A stretch of DNA of 64,000 bases from Hansschlegelia quercus (GTDB lineage: Bacteria > Pseudomonadota > Alphaproteobacteria > Rhizobiales > Methylopilaceae), in the NCBI RefSeq assembly GCF_004310425.1, contig NZ_SIUB01000001.1:62001-126000 (forward strand), in the 5' to 3' direction. Position 1 is the stretch's first letter. Every line of letters starts with the position of its first letter. The notes under the pieces were generated by a model that did not search any database, was not told the DNA's origin, and saw nothing but the letters and a program-made list of their open reading frames with translations. Below are positions 26,476 through 35,486 of the stretch, in pieces. The position numbers and the translations under genes were made by a program.

Positions 26476-26850
26476 ATGAGCATCATGGAACAATACGAAC
26501 AACGTGCGAGCAGCGCCTTCGCTTCGGCGATCGATGTCGTGCACCTCAACCGCCAGACGATGGGCGACCGCAACCTCGAGCACGAGGTGCTGGAGCTGTT
26601 TCGCCGTCAGGCGCGCGTCCTCCTTTTCCGGTTCGAGGCGCTGACCAGCCCCTCCGAACGCGCGGACGTGGCCCACACGCTGAAGGGCTCGGCCCGCGGC
26701 GTCGGCGCCAATCGCGTCGCCTTCGCCGCCGACGAACTGGAGCGCTCCGCCAAGTCTGGCGAGCCGACCGGTCGGGCGCTTGCGGAGCTCGCGGAAGCGG
26801 TGGCCGAGGTGACCTCGGCGATCGAGCTGCGGTTCGGCCTCGACCACTGA
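26476..26850 (+). CDS. Stand-alone Hpt (histidine phosphotransfer) domain protein
   Basis: 124 residues. The Hpt core reads VAHTLKGSARGVGANRVAF near residue 66, with the phospho-accepting histidine in HTLKGSA, followed by the helix hairpin AADELERSAKSGE. The rest is helical. Such proteins relay phosphate between hybrid kinases and response regulators. No kinase or regulator is linked here. The SixA-family phosphatase gene diverges 342 bases upstream, suggesting that the two may act on the same relay. Start: ATG at 26476 (MSIMEQYEQ); the Met at residue 4 is a weak alternative. Confidence 0.82.
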   Translation: MSIMEQYEQRASSAFASAIDVVHLNRQTMGDRNLEHEVLELFRRQARVLLFRFEALTSPSERADVAHTLKGSARGVGANRVAFAADELERSAKSGEPTGRALAELAEAVAEVTSAIELRFGLDH

Positions 26851-26976
26851 TCGATCGACACAATTCGCGACTGACGCGGACGCGCCGCCAACTGGCGCGT
26901 TCTTCAAAAACGCTCTAAAGAGCCCGCCCGAGGCGGCGCGCGTTTGCCCGCGCGCCTCACATCCGGCGAGCGGCTC

Positions 26977-27297
26977 ATGGCGAAGATCACCTTCATCAAT
27001 CAGTCCGGCGAGAAGCGCACGGTTGAGGCTCCTGACGGATCGTCCGTAATGGAAGCCGCCGTACGCAACGACGTCCCCGGCATCGACGCCGATTGCGGCG
27101 GCGCCTGCTCGTGCGCGACCTGCCACGTCTATGTCGACGAAGCCTGGGTCGAAGCCGTTGGCGGACCGGAGCCGATGGAGGAGGACATGCTGGACTTCGC
27201 CTACGACGTCCGCCCGAACAGCCGGCTATCCTGCCAGATCGCCATTCGGCCCGAACTCGACGGGCTCGTCGTCCAGACTCCCGAACGCCAGGGTTAA
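26977..27297 (+). CDS. [2Fe-2S] ferredoxin, adrenodoxin/FdVI type
   Basis: 106 residues. The cluster is bound by the Cys pattern in [15 protein letters not shown] (C-x5-C-x2-C near residues 38-47) and the final Cys in SRLSCQIAI near residue 84. This is the arrangement of bacterial FdVI and adrenodoxin-like ferredoxins. It transfers single electrons, for example to P450s or in iron-sulfur assembly. No redox partner lies beside it. The ATG at 26977 starts directly at [18 protein letters not shown], as in the family; the region upstream is noncoding. Confidence 0.93.
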   Translation: MAKITFINQSGEKRTVEAPDGSSVMEAAVRNDVPGIDADCGGACSCATCHVYVDEAWVEAVGGPEPMEEDMLDFAYDVRPNSRLSCQIAIRPELDGLVVQTPERQG

Positions 27298-27638
27298 GGA
27301 TTGGGGCCTTCTCCCCAACCTCACTGCTTCTCCTCGCATGTCCGCCGGCCCTAGACGATCATGGCTTGGGCGCGCTCTTTGAGAAGATGGTGAACAAGGC
27401 GTTAACGACGTTTGCTAATCAAGTGATTCCACGGTTCTCTAGCGGCAGGATCGTCGCTAGCATCGCATCGCGTGATAAGGCATCCCGAAGGCGACGCGGC
27501 GCCAACGGGATGACGGTGCGATCGCTGGGCGAATTCGTAGGTCTGTCAGGCGCTTGGTGCGTATTCCAAGATCTGACGCAAGACCTTCGGGCTCGCTCTG
27601 TGCGACCGATGGGTAAAGCGTACGGGCGAGGCGGTGAA
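27298..27638 (+). other. 341-base gap before the giant coiled-coil gene
   Basis: Between the ferredoxin stop and the chosen start. It holds a small hairpin right after the ferredoxin (TTGGGG / CCCCAA) without a T-run, and a less GC-rich stretch around 27395-27425 (GTTAACGACGTTTGCTAATC) that could carry the promoter. The giant gene's frame is open throughout, but the sequence encodes no recognisable domain. I see no other gene. Confidence 0.6.
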
Positions 27639-30600
27639 ATGGCGAACGTCAACAAGGCGAAGGATCCGGCCGAGGCCGCCCTTTCCGCGATCGAAGAGGC
27701 TCTGAGCCTCATGGCGCCGGGGGCGGACGCCACGGTCGAGCAGGCGAAGCCGGTTCCGATCCCGCAGAATCCCGCGGCGCGTCCCGAGCCGCCTCTTACC
27801 CCGCCCGCAGAACGCCCCGCCCCTTCGCTCGATCGCAACCGCCGCGCTCCGGCGAACGACGACGCCCGCTCCTTCGCCCACATCGTCTACGCCCTCCAGC
27901 GCAAGCCCTCCAAAACCCCGTTCATCCTCGCGGCCATCGCCTCGGTCGCCTGGCTCGTCCTCGGGGCGGTCTATCTGTTCGGCGTGCTCGGCTTTGGCCG
28001 CGGCGGGCTCGACCTCGCCGAGCCGGCTTCGCAAGCTCAGCTCGCGGCCGTCGTCGGCGGCATGATTGCGCCCGTCGTGTTCTTCTTCGTGCTGGCCATG
28101 ATGTCGTGGCGCGCGCAGGAGATGCGGCTCGTCGCCCGCTCCATGACCGAGGTCGCGCTGCGCCTCGCGGAGCCAGACGCTTCCTCCGCTGATGCGGTGT
28201 CGTCGCTCGGTCAGGCGGTTCGCCGCGAAGTTGCTGCGATGGGCGATGGCGTCGAGCGCGCGGTCGCCCGCGCGAGCGATCTGGAATCCATGGTGCGCGG
28301 CGAGGTTTCCGCGCTCGAACGCTCGTTCCATGAGAACGAGGTCCGCGTCGGCAAGCTGATCGCCGAGATCCAGGCGCAGCGCGACGGCATCGACGGCAAC
28401 GCGCAGCAGCTTCGCGACACCATCGCTGGCGCCCACGACCTTCTGGCGCGTGACCTCAACGCGGCCGCCGTGCTTCTCGCCTCGAACGTCACCGAATCCG
28501 GCGAGCGCGCGGCCTCCGACCTGAACGAGAAGAGCAACGAGATCGCACAGGCCATCCAGCGCGCCGGCGAGAACATGCTGGCCGCGATCGGCGGCCGCGG
28601 CGCCGAGATGATCGAGCGCCTCGCGACCAGCGGCGGCGACGTCGCGCGCGACATCGATGAAACCGGCCGCAAGCTCGCCGACCTGCTCGTCGAGCGTTCG
28701 GAAGCCTCCCGCCGGGCGCTCGAGAGCTCCGGCGGCTACATCGTCGACGCGCTCGAGGAGCGCACCAACCTGCTGACCGAAAGGCTTGCTGCGGCGAGCA
28801 CGGAATTCGAGCAGCGCCTTTCCGCCACCGCGACTGAGGCGACGCTGACGCTGAGCTCGCGCGGCGACGACGTCGTCGGAAGCCTCGACCGCCTCGGTTC
28901 GGACATTACCGAGCGGCTCGCTCGCAAGTCCGACGAGATCGTGGCGGCGCTTCATCGCACCGGCTCGGATCTGACCGAATCCTTCTCCGCGCGCGCAGGC
29001 GCCGTGACGGACTCGCTCGCCGCGACGCGTAGCGATTTCCACCGCGTCCTCGACGTCCGCTCGGGCGAGATTCTCGAGACGATCGGGCGCCGTTCGCACG
29101 AGGTGACCGAAGCGCTTGGCGAGGCCGGCGCGCGGTTCGACGGTGTGATCGAGTCCCGCAGCCGCGAGATCATCGACGCGCTCGATGCGCGCAGTGTGGA
29201 GCTGCCGAGCCGGCTCAGCGAGAGCGTGGCCGACGTGACCGAGGCCTTCGCCGCCCGCGGCGATGATGTTATCGAACGCTTCTCTGCGAACGCTTCGCGT
29301 CTGTCGGGCGAGTTCGCCGCCCGCGGAGCCCTGTTTACGGACAGCCTCGAGCGCGCAGGCCTGGTGCTCACCGAAGGCTTCGGCGATCACGCCGAAGGCA
29401 TCGTCGCCGCCATCTCCGCGCGGGCCGAGGCCGCCGCTCTCTCGCTCCGCGACGTCGGCGGCAGCGTCGAGACCACGATTTCGGAGCGCGCTGAGGAAAT
29501 CGGCGCGACGCTGCGCGACGCGGGCGAGCGCGCCGCGGAGCTGTTCGGCTCCCATGGCGCCGCAATTTCGGATCGTCTCGACGCCAACGCCCGGACGCTG
29601 GTCGACGAGGTTTCCGCGCGGAGCGAGGACCTGTCGGAGCGCATCGTCGAGGCGAGCGCCCGTATTCACGAGGCCATCGTCTCCAAGGGCGGCGATCTCG
29701 CGCAGCAGTTCCGCGAGGACGGCGAGCGTATCGCCGGCCTGCTCGAGGCGCGCGGCGACGACGTCGCCGGCCGGATCAGCAGCGCGGCCGACCGGGTGCA
29801 CGACGCGATCGTGGTGCGCAGCGAAGTGGCCGAGCAGACGCTCGACGAAGCCGGCCGCCGCATCGCCGCGACCATCGACGGCCGCGCCGGCGAGGCGCGC
29901 GAGCAGATCGAGACCGCCGGCGTCACCATCGCCGACGTGCTGGCCGAGCGTAGCGCCATCTTCATCAACACGCTGGGCGACGCCGCCGAGCGTATCCATG
30001 ACGTCGTCGTGGTCCGCGGCGGCGACCTCGAGGATCGCCTGAAGGCGAGCGGCGACCGCATCGGCGTGACGATCGACGAGCGCGCCGCCGGGGCGCAGGC
30101 GGCGCTTGAAGCCGCGACCCGCCGCCTCGACGAGGGTATGGTCGAGAAGCTCCGGGAGTTCGAGGGACGTCTGGCCTCCACCAGCGACACCGTGTCGGAG
30201 CTGATCTCCGACCGCGGCGGCCAGCTCACCATGACGCTGGCGGATACCGCCGAGCGGATCCACGACACGATCGTGGTCCGCGGCGGCGACCTCCAGGAGC
30301 GCCTCGCGTCGGTCGAAGACCGCATCGTGGCCGCGGTCGCGGAGCGTTCGCAGGCGGCCGAACTCGCTTTCGCCGAAGCCGACGAGCGGACCGCCGCTGC
30401 GCTCGAGGAGCGCATCAAGACCTTTGAGGCGCGCTTCGACGCCGCCGGCACGTCGCTCGGGGACCGCCTCACCGGCGAAATCGTCCTTGCCGAGCGCATG
30501 CTCAATGAAGCCGCGAATCATGTCGCGATCCGTCTTGAGGAGGGCGCGGCCGGCGCCCGCGGAACGCTCGAGGAATCGGTCGTCATCTTCGGCGGCCTGA

Positions 30601-33600
30601 TGAACAACCGCGTCGACGCCATTCGCGAGCAGCTCGATCGGATCGTCGGCGAGATCGAGGATTCGGTCGCGCAGCGCGGCGAACGGGTCGGCGAGGCGCT
30701 GACGAACGCGGCGAGCGCCTTCAGCGACGCCATCGCCGCGCGCGGCGGCGCGCTCAGCGACCAGCTCTCCATGCAGCTTGCGGGCTTCGACGAGACGCTC
30801 TCCACCAACGGCCCGGCGCTCGTCGAGCGCCTTTCGACCGAGAGCAGCCGCTTCGCGGACGTGCTCGCCGAGCGCGTCGCCCAGGTCGAACGCCGCCTCG
30901 CCACGGAGACCGACAAGGTCGCCGTGTCCCTCGACCAGCGCATCGAAGCGGTCGCCGACACGCTCGCCCACTTCGACCAAGCGGCCAGCGGGCATGTCGA
31001 AAAGCTCGACGACCGCGTGGCGCAGGTGGCCGACGAGATCGGCCAGCGCCTCGGCGCCATCGACGAGGTCACCCGCAGCCAGGCGGAAGCCCTCGACGAG
31101 CGAATCTCCCGCCTCGACCGCGAGGTCGCCGATCGCATCAGCGCGCTCGACGCCTCGGCCCGCGATCATGTCGGCGCGATCGCGTCGAGCGCGGAACGTC
31201 TTTCTGCGGACGTTGCGGCCCGGCTCGCCGGTTTCGAGGAAACGTCGCAGGCTCACGTCGAATCGCTCGATCGCGGCGCCGAGCGCGTCGCATCGGAGAT
31301 CGCAGCGAAGGTCGCCGAGTTCGATCGCGTGGCCCGCGAGCATGCGGACTCTCTCGACCAGCGCGCCGGCCGTGTCGGCGCCGAGCTCGCAGCCAAGATC
31401 GACTCGTTCGACGAAGTCGCCCGTCAGCAGGCGGAAGGCTTCGACGAGCGCATCGAGCGTGTCGGCGAGACCATCACGGCGCGGATCGGCGCCTTTGAGG
31501 AAGCCGCCTACGCCCATGTCGGCGCGATCGACAGCGGCGCGGACCGCGTGGTTCACGAGATCGCCAACAAGATCGCGACCTTCGACGCCGCTGCGCGTTC
31601 GCACGCCGCGACGCTCGACGATCGGGTCGAGCGGGTCGGCGAGACGATCGTGGCTCGGATGGGCTCCTTCGAGGACAGGGTCGCGACCATCGACGACCAG
31701 ATCATCCGCCTCGACGGAGCGTTTGCCCAGCGCGTCGCATCGCTCGACACCAAGGTCGGCGACATCGACGAGACGGTCGGCGCTCATATCGGCAAGATCG
31801 ACATCAAGATCTCGACGCTCGACCGCATCATCGGCGAGCGGCTCGGCGCCTTCGACAACCGCGTCTCGGCGCTCGACAGCGCACTCGGCGCGCGCTTCGA
31901 CACCTTCTCTTCGCGCATCGGCGCGCTGGACGGCGCGCTCGACGAGCGGATCGCGGCTCTCGCCGATCGCGCGGGCGCCGTCGGCTCGGCGGTGGCGGAG
32001 AGCTTCGCCGGCTTCGACGACAGCGCGGACCGGCTCACCGCCGCCGTCGCCGCGCATCTCGCGCAGTTCGACGCCAAAGCGGCCGACCTCGAGCGCGGCA
32101 TCGCGTCCCGCGCCGACACGTTCACGTCCCGCGCGGGCGATCTCGACGCGCTGCTCGCGAGCCGCTTCGCTTCGTTCGACGACCAGATGTCGACCCGGAT
32201 GGGCGATCTCGCGCTCTCGCTCGAGAGCCGCATCACGCGGATCGACGACGGCCTGAGCTCGCGCACCCGCACGCTGAACGAGACGCTGGCCCAGCGCACG
32301 CTGGAGCTCGCCCGCACGCTCGGCGAAGGCTCCACCGGCGTCGCATCCGCCCTCGCCCAGCGCGCGGCGGAGTTCGCCGCTACGCTGTCGGCCCGAACCG
32401 ACGAGTTGGTCGCGTCCTTCGACGGCAAGGCCGAGGCGGTGAACCGCGCTCTTGGCTCCAAGGCGATCGAGGTGGCGGACACGCTCGACACCCGCATCGC
32501 CCGCTTCGAGATGACCGTGCTCGGTCGCCTCGACTCGGTCTCCGCCTCGCTCGACGAGCGCGGCGAGAATGTCGCTGATCGCATCGCCGGCCGCGTCGAA
32601 GGCGTGGCGCAGGCGATGGGCGACGCTTCGTCCCGCGTCGAGGCGGAGCTCGCCAGGCTTGCGAGCGACACCGCGGAAGCGCTCAACGCCCAGATCGGCG
32701 AACTCGCCCATACGATCGACCGCAACGGCGCCGGCCTGCTCGAGCGGCTCGGCCGCCAGGGCGGCGAGGTCACACGCGAGCTCGCGAATGTCGGCGAGGA
32801 CGTGGCCGCCAAGTTCGACGAACGCGCCTCCGCGCTTGTCGAACTCATCGGGGCACGCGGCGAGACGCTGCGCGAGACCATCGACGCGCTGAACGGCGAC
32901 CTTGTCGCGACCTTCGAGACGCGCGGCGCTTCCGCCGTGGCGAACCTCAACCAGGTCTCCGACCGCCTGCGCCTGACGGCCCAGCGGCTCGGCGAGACGA
33001 TGGGCGCGGAGACCACCAAGGCGATCGAGCAGCTCGACGAGTCGAGCGGCAAGCTGCAGGAGGCCGTCACCGAGGCGACCTCGTCGCTCGCCCGCACCAT
33101 CTCCCGGGAGAGCAAGCGCGCCGTCGCCGAGCTCACGGAAACGCAGAGCGCGCTCACGGCCGAGCTTCTGGACGCCCTCTCGCGTCTCTCGGACGCCAAC
33201 GGCGCGCTGCAGGGCTTGCTGGACAGCGCGACGCGCAAGCTCGGCGCGGTCGAAACCGACCTCAGCGGACGCGTCAACGCGTTCGAGGAGATCATGGCCG
33301 ACATCGCCGAGACCACTACGAGGACCGGCGAGCGTGTCGGCGGCCAGGTGGCGTCGCTGCGCGACATCTCGGCCGGCGTGCTCGACCGGGTCGGCGAAGT
33401 CTCCCGTCAGCTCGAAGGACAGCAGCACGCCCTCGCCCGCGTTGCGGAGCATCTCGACAATACACAGGGGCGTCTTGCAGGCGCACTCGAAGAGCGCCGC
33501 ACCGCGCTCGACGCGCTGGGCGTCAATCTTGGCCAGAAGGCGCGCGAGCTGACATCGTCGCTCGAGAGCTTCTCGGCCTCGATCGACGCTTCGCTTTCGA

Positions 33601-34625
33601 AGTCCGAGCAGCGGGCAAGCCGCGTCGCCGAAGGCCTTGCCGCCCAGGTCGGCGCGACCACCCAGTCGATCGCGTCGGAGTTCGAGAAGGTCCGCCACAC
33701 CAGCGAGGCCGAGCGCCAGCGCACCTCGAGCGCCCTGAAGGCGGTCAATGAGGAGGCGTCCCGCGAGATCGGCCGCATGCTCACCGACGCGAGCTCGCGC
33801 TTCAATGAGGTCGCCCGCGAGATGCGGACGATGACGGCATCGATCCAGAGCGAGCTCGACCAGACGCGCGAGCAGCTGCGTCGGGGCGTACTCGAAATGC
33901 CGAAGGAAGCCGAGCACAGCGCGGGCGAGCTGCGCCGCGTGGTCGCCGACCAGATCAAGGCGCTGACGGCGCTGGGCGAGATCGCAGCGCGCCACGGCGC
34001 AGGCCTCGACGTGGCGGAGGCCGGCCAGCGCGCCGTCCGCGCCCAGGCGCTCGCCGCTCCGCGCACGGCGACGGTTAGCGAGCCCGTGCGGACGCAGACC
34101 CCGCCCGCTCCGCGTCCGGCTCCAGCCCGGCCCGCGCCGGCGCCCGCCGCGGCCCTGCCCTCGGCTTCCGCTCCCGCTTCGCTCGGCGACGACGAAGGCG
34201 GCAGCTGGATCTCGGGCCTGCTCGCCCGCGCCTCACGCGACGAGGAGCCCCGCAGCGACGCCAACGCCGCGTCGCAGTCGCTGGAGACGCTCGACACGCT
34301 GTCGATCGACATCACGCGGATGATCGACGACAAGGCCGTCGCCGAGCTTTGGGACCGCTACCGCCGCGGCGAGCGCGACGTCTTCACGCGCCGGCTCTAC
34401 ACGCTGCAGGGCCAGCAGACCTTCGAGGACATCCGACGTAAATACGCAGCCGATCCGGACTTCCGGACCACCGTCGACCGCTATGTCGACGAGTTCGAGA
34501 AGCTCATTGAGGAGGTCGCGGGCGACGATCCGAACGAGGCGATGACGCAAACCTACCTGACCTCGGACACCGGCAAGGTCTACACCATGCTGGCGCACGC
34601 CTCGGGTAAGTTCGGCAAGGTCTGA
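27639..34625 (+). CDS. Giant membrane-anchored coiled-coil protein, 2328 residues, hendecad repeats
   Basis: Order: a short Pro-rich cytosolic stretch (1-90), membrane helix 1 at about 93-118 (PFILAAIASVAWLVLGAVYL), helix 2 at about 135-157 (VVGGMIAPVVFFFVLAMM), then a very long alpha-helical region. Residues 267-1102 split into 38 contiguous 22-residue units, each two 11-residue hendecads. Residues 1112-1343 are eight exact 29-residue units. Less regular helical repeats run to about 2120. A Pro/Ala linker (2140-2190) leads to a C-terminal domain (about 2219-2328) with DDKAVAELWDRYRRGE and TFEDIRRKYAADPDFR. Large proteins of this shape occur in related genomes, usually labelled hypothetical or kinesin-like, but there is no motor domain. 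A structural role in the envelope or cytoplasm is only inference. The start has GAGG upstream; ATG 27609 is an alternative. Confidence 0.88.
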   Translation: MANVNKAKDPAEAALSAIEEALSLMAPGADATVEQAKPVPIPQNPAARPEPPLTPPAERPAPSLDRNRRAPANDDARSFAHIVYALQRKPSKTPFILAAIASVAWLVLGAVYLFGVLGFGRGGLDLAEPASQAQLAAVVGGMIAPVVFFFVLAMMSWRAQEMRLVARSMTEVALRLAEPDASSADAVSSLGQAVRREVAAMGDGVERAVARASDLESMVRGEVSALERSFHENEVRVGKLIAEIQAQRDGIDGNAQQLRDTIAGAHDLLARDLNAAAVLLASNVTESGERAASDLNEKSNEIAQAIQRAGENMLAAIGGRGAEMIERLATSGGDVARDIDETGRKLADLLVERSEASRRALESSGGYIVDALEERTNLLTERLAAASTEFEQRLSATATEATLTLSSRGDDVVGSLDRLGSDITERLARKSDEIVAALHRTGSDLTESFSARAGAVTDSLAATRSDFHRVLDVRSGEILETIGRRSHEVTEALGEAGARFDGVIESRSREIIDALDARSVELPSRLSESVADVTEAFAARGDDVIERFSANASRLSGEFAARGALFTDSLERAGLVLTEGFGDHAEGIVAAISARAEAAALSLRDVGGSVETTISERAEEIGATLRDAGERAAELFGSHGAAISDRLDANARTLVDEVSARSEDLSERIVEASARIHEAIVSKGGDLAQQFREDGERIAGLLEARGDDVAGRISSAADRVHDAIVVRSEVAEQTLDEAGRRIAATIDGRAGEAREQIETAGVTIADVLAERSAIFINTLGDAAERIHDVVVVRGGDLEDRLKASGDRIGVTIDERAAGAQAALEAATRRLDEGMVEKLREFEGRLASTSDTVSELISDRGGQLTMTLADTAERIHDTIVVRGGDLQERLASVEDRIVAAVAERSQAAELAFAEADERTAAALEERIKTFEARFDAAGTSLGDRLTGEIVLAERMLNEAANHVAIRLEEGAAGARGTLEESVVIFGGLMNNRVDAIREQLDRIVGEIEDSVAQRGERVGEALTNAASAFSDAIAARGGALSDQLSMQLAGFDETLSTNGPALVERLSTESSRFADVLAERVAQVERRLATETDKVAVSLDQRIEAVADTLAHFDQAASGHVEKLDDRVAQVADEIGQRLGAIDEVTRSQAEALDERISRLDREVADRISALDASARDHVGAIASSAERLSADVAARLAGFEETSQAHVESLDRGAERVASEIAAKVAEFDRVAREHADSLDQRAGRVGAELAAKIDSFDEVARQQAEGFDERIERVGETITARIGAFEEAAYAHVGAIDSGADRVVHEIANKIATFDAAARSHAATLDDRVERVGETIVARMGSFEDRVATIDDQIIRLDGAFAQRVASLDTKVGDIDETVGAHIGKIDIKISTLDRIIGERLGAFDNRVSALDSALGARFDTFSSRIGALDGALDERIAALADRAGAVGSAVAESFAGFDDSADRLTAAVAAHLAQFDAKAADLERGIASRADTFTSRAGDLDALLASRFASFDDQMSTRMGDLALSLESRITRIDDGLSSRTRTLNETLAQRTLELARTLGEGSTGVASALAQRAAEFAATLSARTDELVASFDGKAEAVNRALGSKAIEVADTLDTRIARFEMTVLGRLDSVSASLDERGENVADRIAGRVEGVAQAMGDASSRVEAELARLASDTAEALNAQIGELAHTIDRNGAGLLERLGRQGGEVTRELANVGEDVAAKFDERASALVELIGARGETLRETIDALNGDLVATFETRGASAVANLNQVSDRLRLTAQRLGETMGAETTKAIEQLDESSGKLQEAVTEATSSLARTISRESKRAVAELTETQSALTAELLDALSRLSDANGALQGLLDSATRKLGAVETDLSGRVNAFEEIMADIAETTTRTGERVGGQVASLRDISAGVLDRVGEVSRQLEGQQHALARVAEHLDNTQGRLAGALEERRTALDALGVNLGQKARELTSSLESFSASIDASLSKSEQRASRVAEGLAAQVGATTQSIASEFEKVRHTSEAERQRTSSALKAVNEEASREIGRMLTDASSRFNEVAREMRTMTASIQSELDQTREQLRRGVLEMPKEAEHSAGELRRVVADQIKALTALGEIAARHGAGLDVAEAGQRAVRAQALAAPRTATVSEPVRTQTPPAPRPAPARPAPAPAAALPSASAPASLGDDEGGSWISGLLARASRDEEPRSDANAASQSLETLDTLSIDITRMIDDKAVAELWDRYRRGERDVFTRRLYTLQGQQTFEDIRRKYAADPDFRTTVDRYVDEFEKLIEEVAGDDPNEAMTQTYLTSDTGKVYTMLAHASGKFGKV
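28437..30944 (+). repeat. 38 phase-locked 22-residue (66-base) repeats in the giant coiled-coil gene
   Basis: Thirty-eight consecutive 66-base units in one uninterrupted phase, from DLLARDLNAAAV to AQVERRLATETD. Typical units are GDLAQQFREDGERIAG+LLEARG and GDLEDRLKASGDRIGV+TIDERA. The consensus is roughly x-D-L-x-x-x-L-x-x-x-G-x-x-I-x-x-x-L-x-x-R-G. Each unit is two 11-residue hendecads, as in apolipoprotein-type helices. Some units are closely alike at DNA level, for instance those at 29955-30086 and 30219-30350, four units apart, suggesting block duplication. Confidence 0.85.
30972..31667 (+). repeat. Eight tandem 29-residue (87-base) repeats in the giant coiled-coil gene
   Basis: Eight consecutive 87-base units with no insertion, from FDQAASGHVEKLDDRV to FDAAARSHAATLDDRV; the next segment begins FEDRVATID at 31668. 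The pattern is F-D-x-x-A-x-x-H-x-x-x-L-D-x-R-x-x-R-V-x-x-E-I-x-x-K-I-x-x. Twenty-nine residues equals 11+11+7, or eight helical turns at 3.625 residues per turn, so the supercoil pitch differs from the preceding 22-residue region. Confidence 0.88.
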
Positions 34626-34650
34626 GCGTTCGACCTGAGCAACACTGCAG

Positions 34651-34687
34651 GCGGCGGGTTCGGGACAGTCCTGAGCCCGCCGCTTTT
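34651..34687 (+). terminator. Intrinsic terminator of the giant coiled-coil gene
   Basis: A 15-bp stem GCGGCGGGTTCGGGA / TCCTGAGCCCGCCGC (two wobble pairs) with a short loop, followed by TTTT, 25 bases after the stop codon. Confidence 0.85.
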
Positions 34688-34833
34688 GTTATGCGGCTCG
34701 GACGCGCCTCTAGGCTTGGCGACAGCGCGTGGGAAAGGCTGCCGTGGCTCAGAGCGCGCGTCGCGGTGAGTGACCGGCTAGTGCGCCGTCGACCAGATCG
34801 AGCCGTTGGGGGCCTCGGAAAGCGCCGCCCGCG

Positions 34834-35217
34834 TCAGAACATGCCGTTCGGATTGGCCGAGGCCTCGGGTAGCGCCTGAAGCACGTCCCAGTGCTCGACG
34901 ATCTTGCCCGCGCCATCCAATCGGAAGATGTCGATGGCCGCATAGTCCTGGTCGCCCGGCCAATGCTGGAGGCAATGGAGGGTCACCAGATCGCCTTCGG
35001 CGATCGCCCGCTTCACCTCGACCCGCTTGCCAGGCCATTCGCGCGCCATGCGCTCGAAATACCCGATGAAGCCGTCCTTGCCGCTCGCGACATGCGGATT
35101 GTGCTGGATGTACTCGTCGCCGGCATAAAGCTCGATCGCCTCGCGCGGCCGGCAGTCGTTGAACATCAGCTCATAGAAGGCGATCACGTTCGCCTTGTTC
35201 TGCGCGGTGTCGGTCAT
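34834..35217 (-). CDS. SnoaL-like / NTF2-fold protein
   Basis: 127 residues. The alpha+beta NTF2-like fold is suggested by [40 protein letters not shown] near residue 37 and the C-terminal strands [12 protein letters not shown] and [20 protein letters not shown]. These match the SnoaL-like polyketide-cyclase superfamily, commonly annotated as predicted SnoaL-like aldol condensation-type enzymes. The QHNPH motif is typical of the group. Substrate unknown; it is cytosolic. It stands alone on the minus strand between two terminators. Confidence 0.82.
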   Translation of the reverse strand: MTDTAQNKANVIAFYELMFNDCRPREAIELYAGDEYIQHNPHVASGKDGFIGYFERMAREWPGKRVEVKRAIAEGDLVTLHCLQHWPGDQDYAAIDIFRLDGAGKIVEHWDVLQALPEASANPNGMF

Positions 35218-35447
35218 GTCAGCGCCCTAAGCGGCTATGGCGGCCAGGATAAACGGAGGAGCGAGATCGGGGCCAGCAGCGTCGCTCGCCGGGCATTTCG
35301 CAGCGACGTTTCGGTCGTCCTGCCAGCCTAGTCCGCCCGCCCGCCAGAACGAAAAACGCGGGCTCCCTATGGAAGCCCGCGAGTTGGCCTCGTCCCCGAC
35401 AGGTTCCGAGACTGGGGTATTCGGTTCGCGGCGCCCGCGTGATCTGG

Positions 35448-35480
35448 AGGCGGGACCGGAGGAGGCCTCCGGTCCCGCCT
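35448..35480 (-). terminator. Strong hairpin after the oxalate/formate-type transporter
   Basis: A perfect 15-bp stem AGGCGGGACCGGAGG / CCTCCGGTCCCGCCT with a 3-base loop, just beyond the transporter stop on the minus strand. There is no T-run, so it may act as a Rho-independent pause or RNA-stabilising element. Confidence 0.6.
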
Positions 35481-35486
35481 GTCTCG

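Noticed and set aside
27093-27638. Extension of the giant gene upstream through the ferredoxin gene
   Set aside because: The frame is open but overlaps the ferredoxin in another frame and contains no domain; the preferred ATG has a ribosome-binding site.
30972-31667. CRISPR array, suggested by 87-base periodicity
   Set aside because: The repeats differ in sequence, have no spacers, and encode a regular protein motif in one frame.
27546-33995. A 2149-residue open frame on the minus strand opposite the giant coiled-coil gene
   Set aside because: It mirrors a highly repetitive GC-rich gene. The plus strand has membrane helices, repeats locked to its own frame and a terminator, while the antisense translation is Arg/Gly/Asp-rich with no domain.
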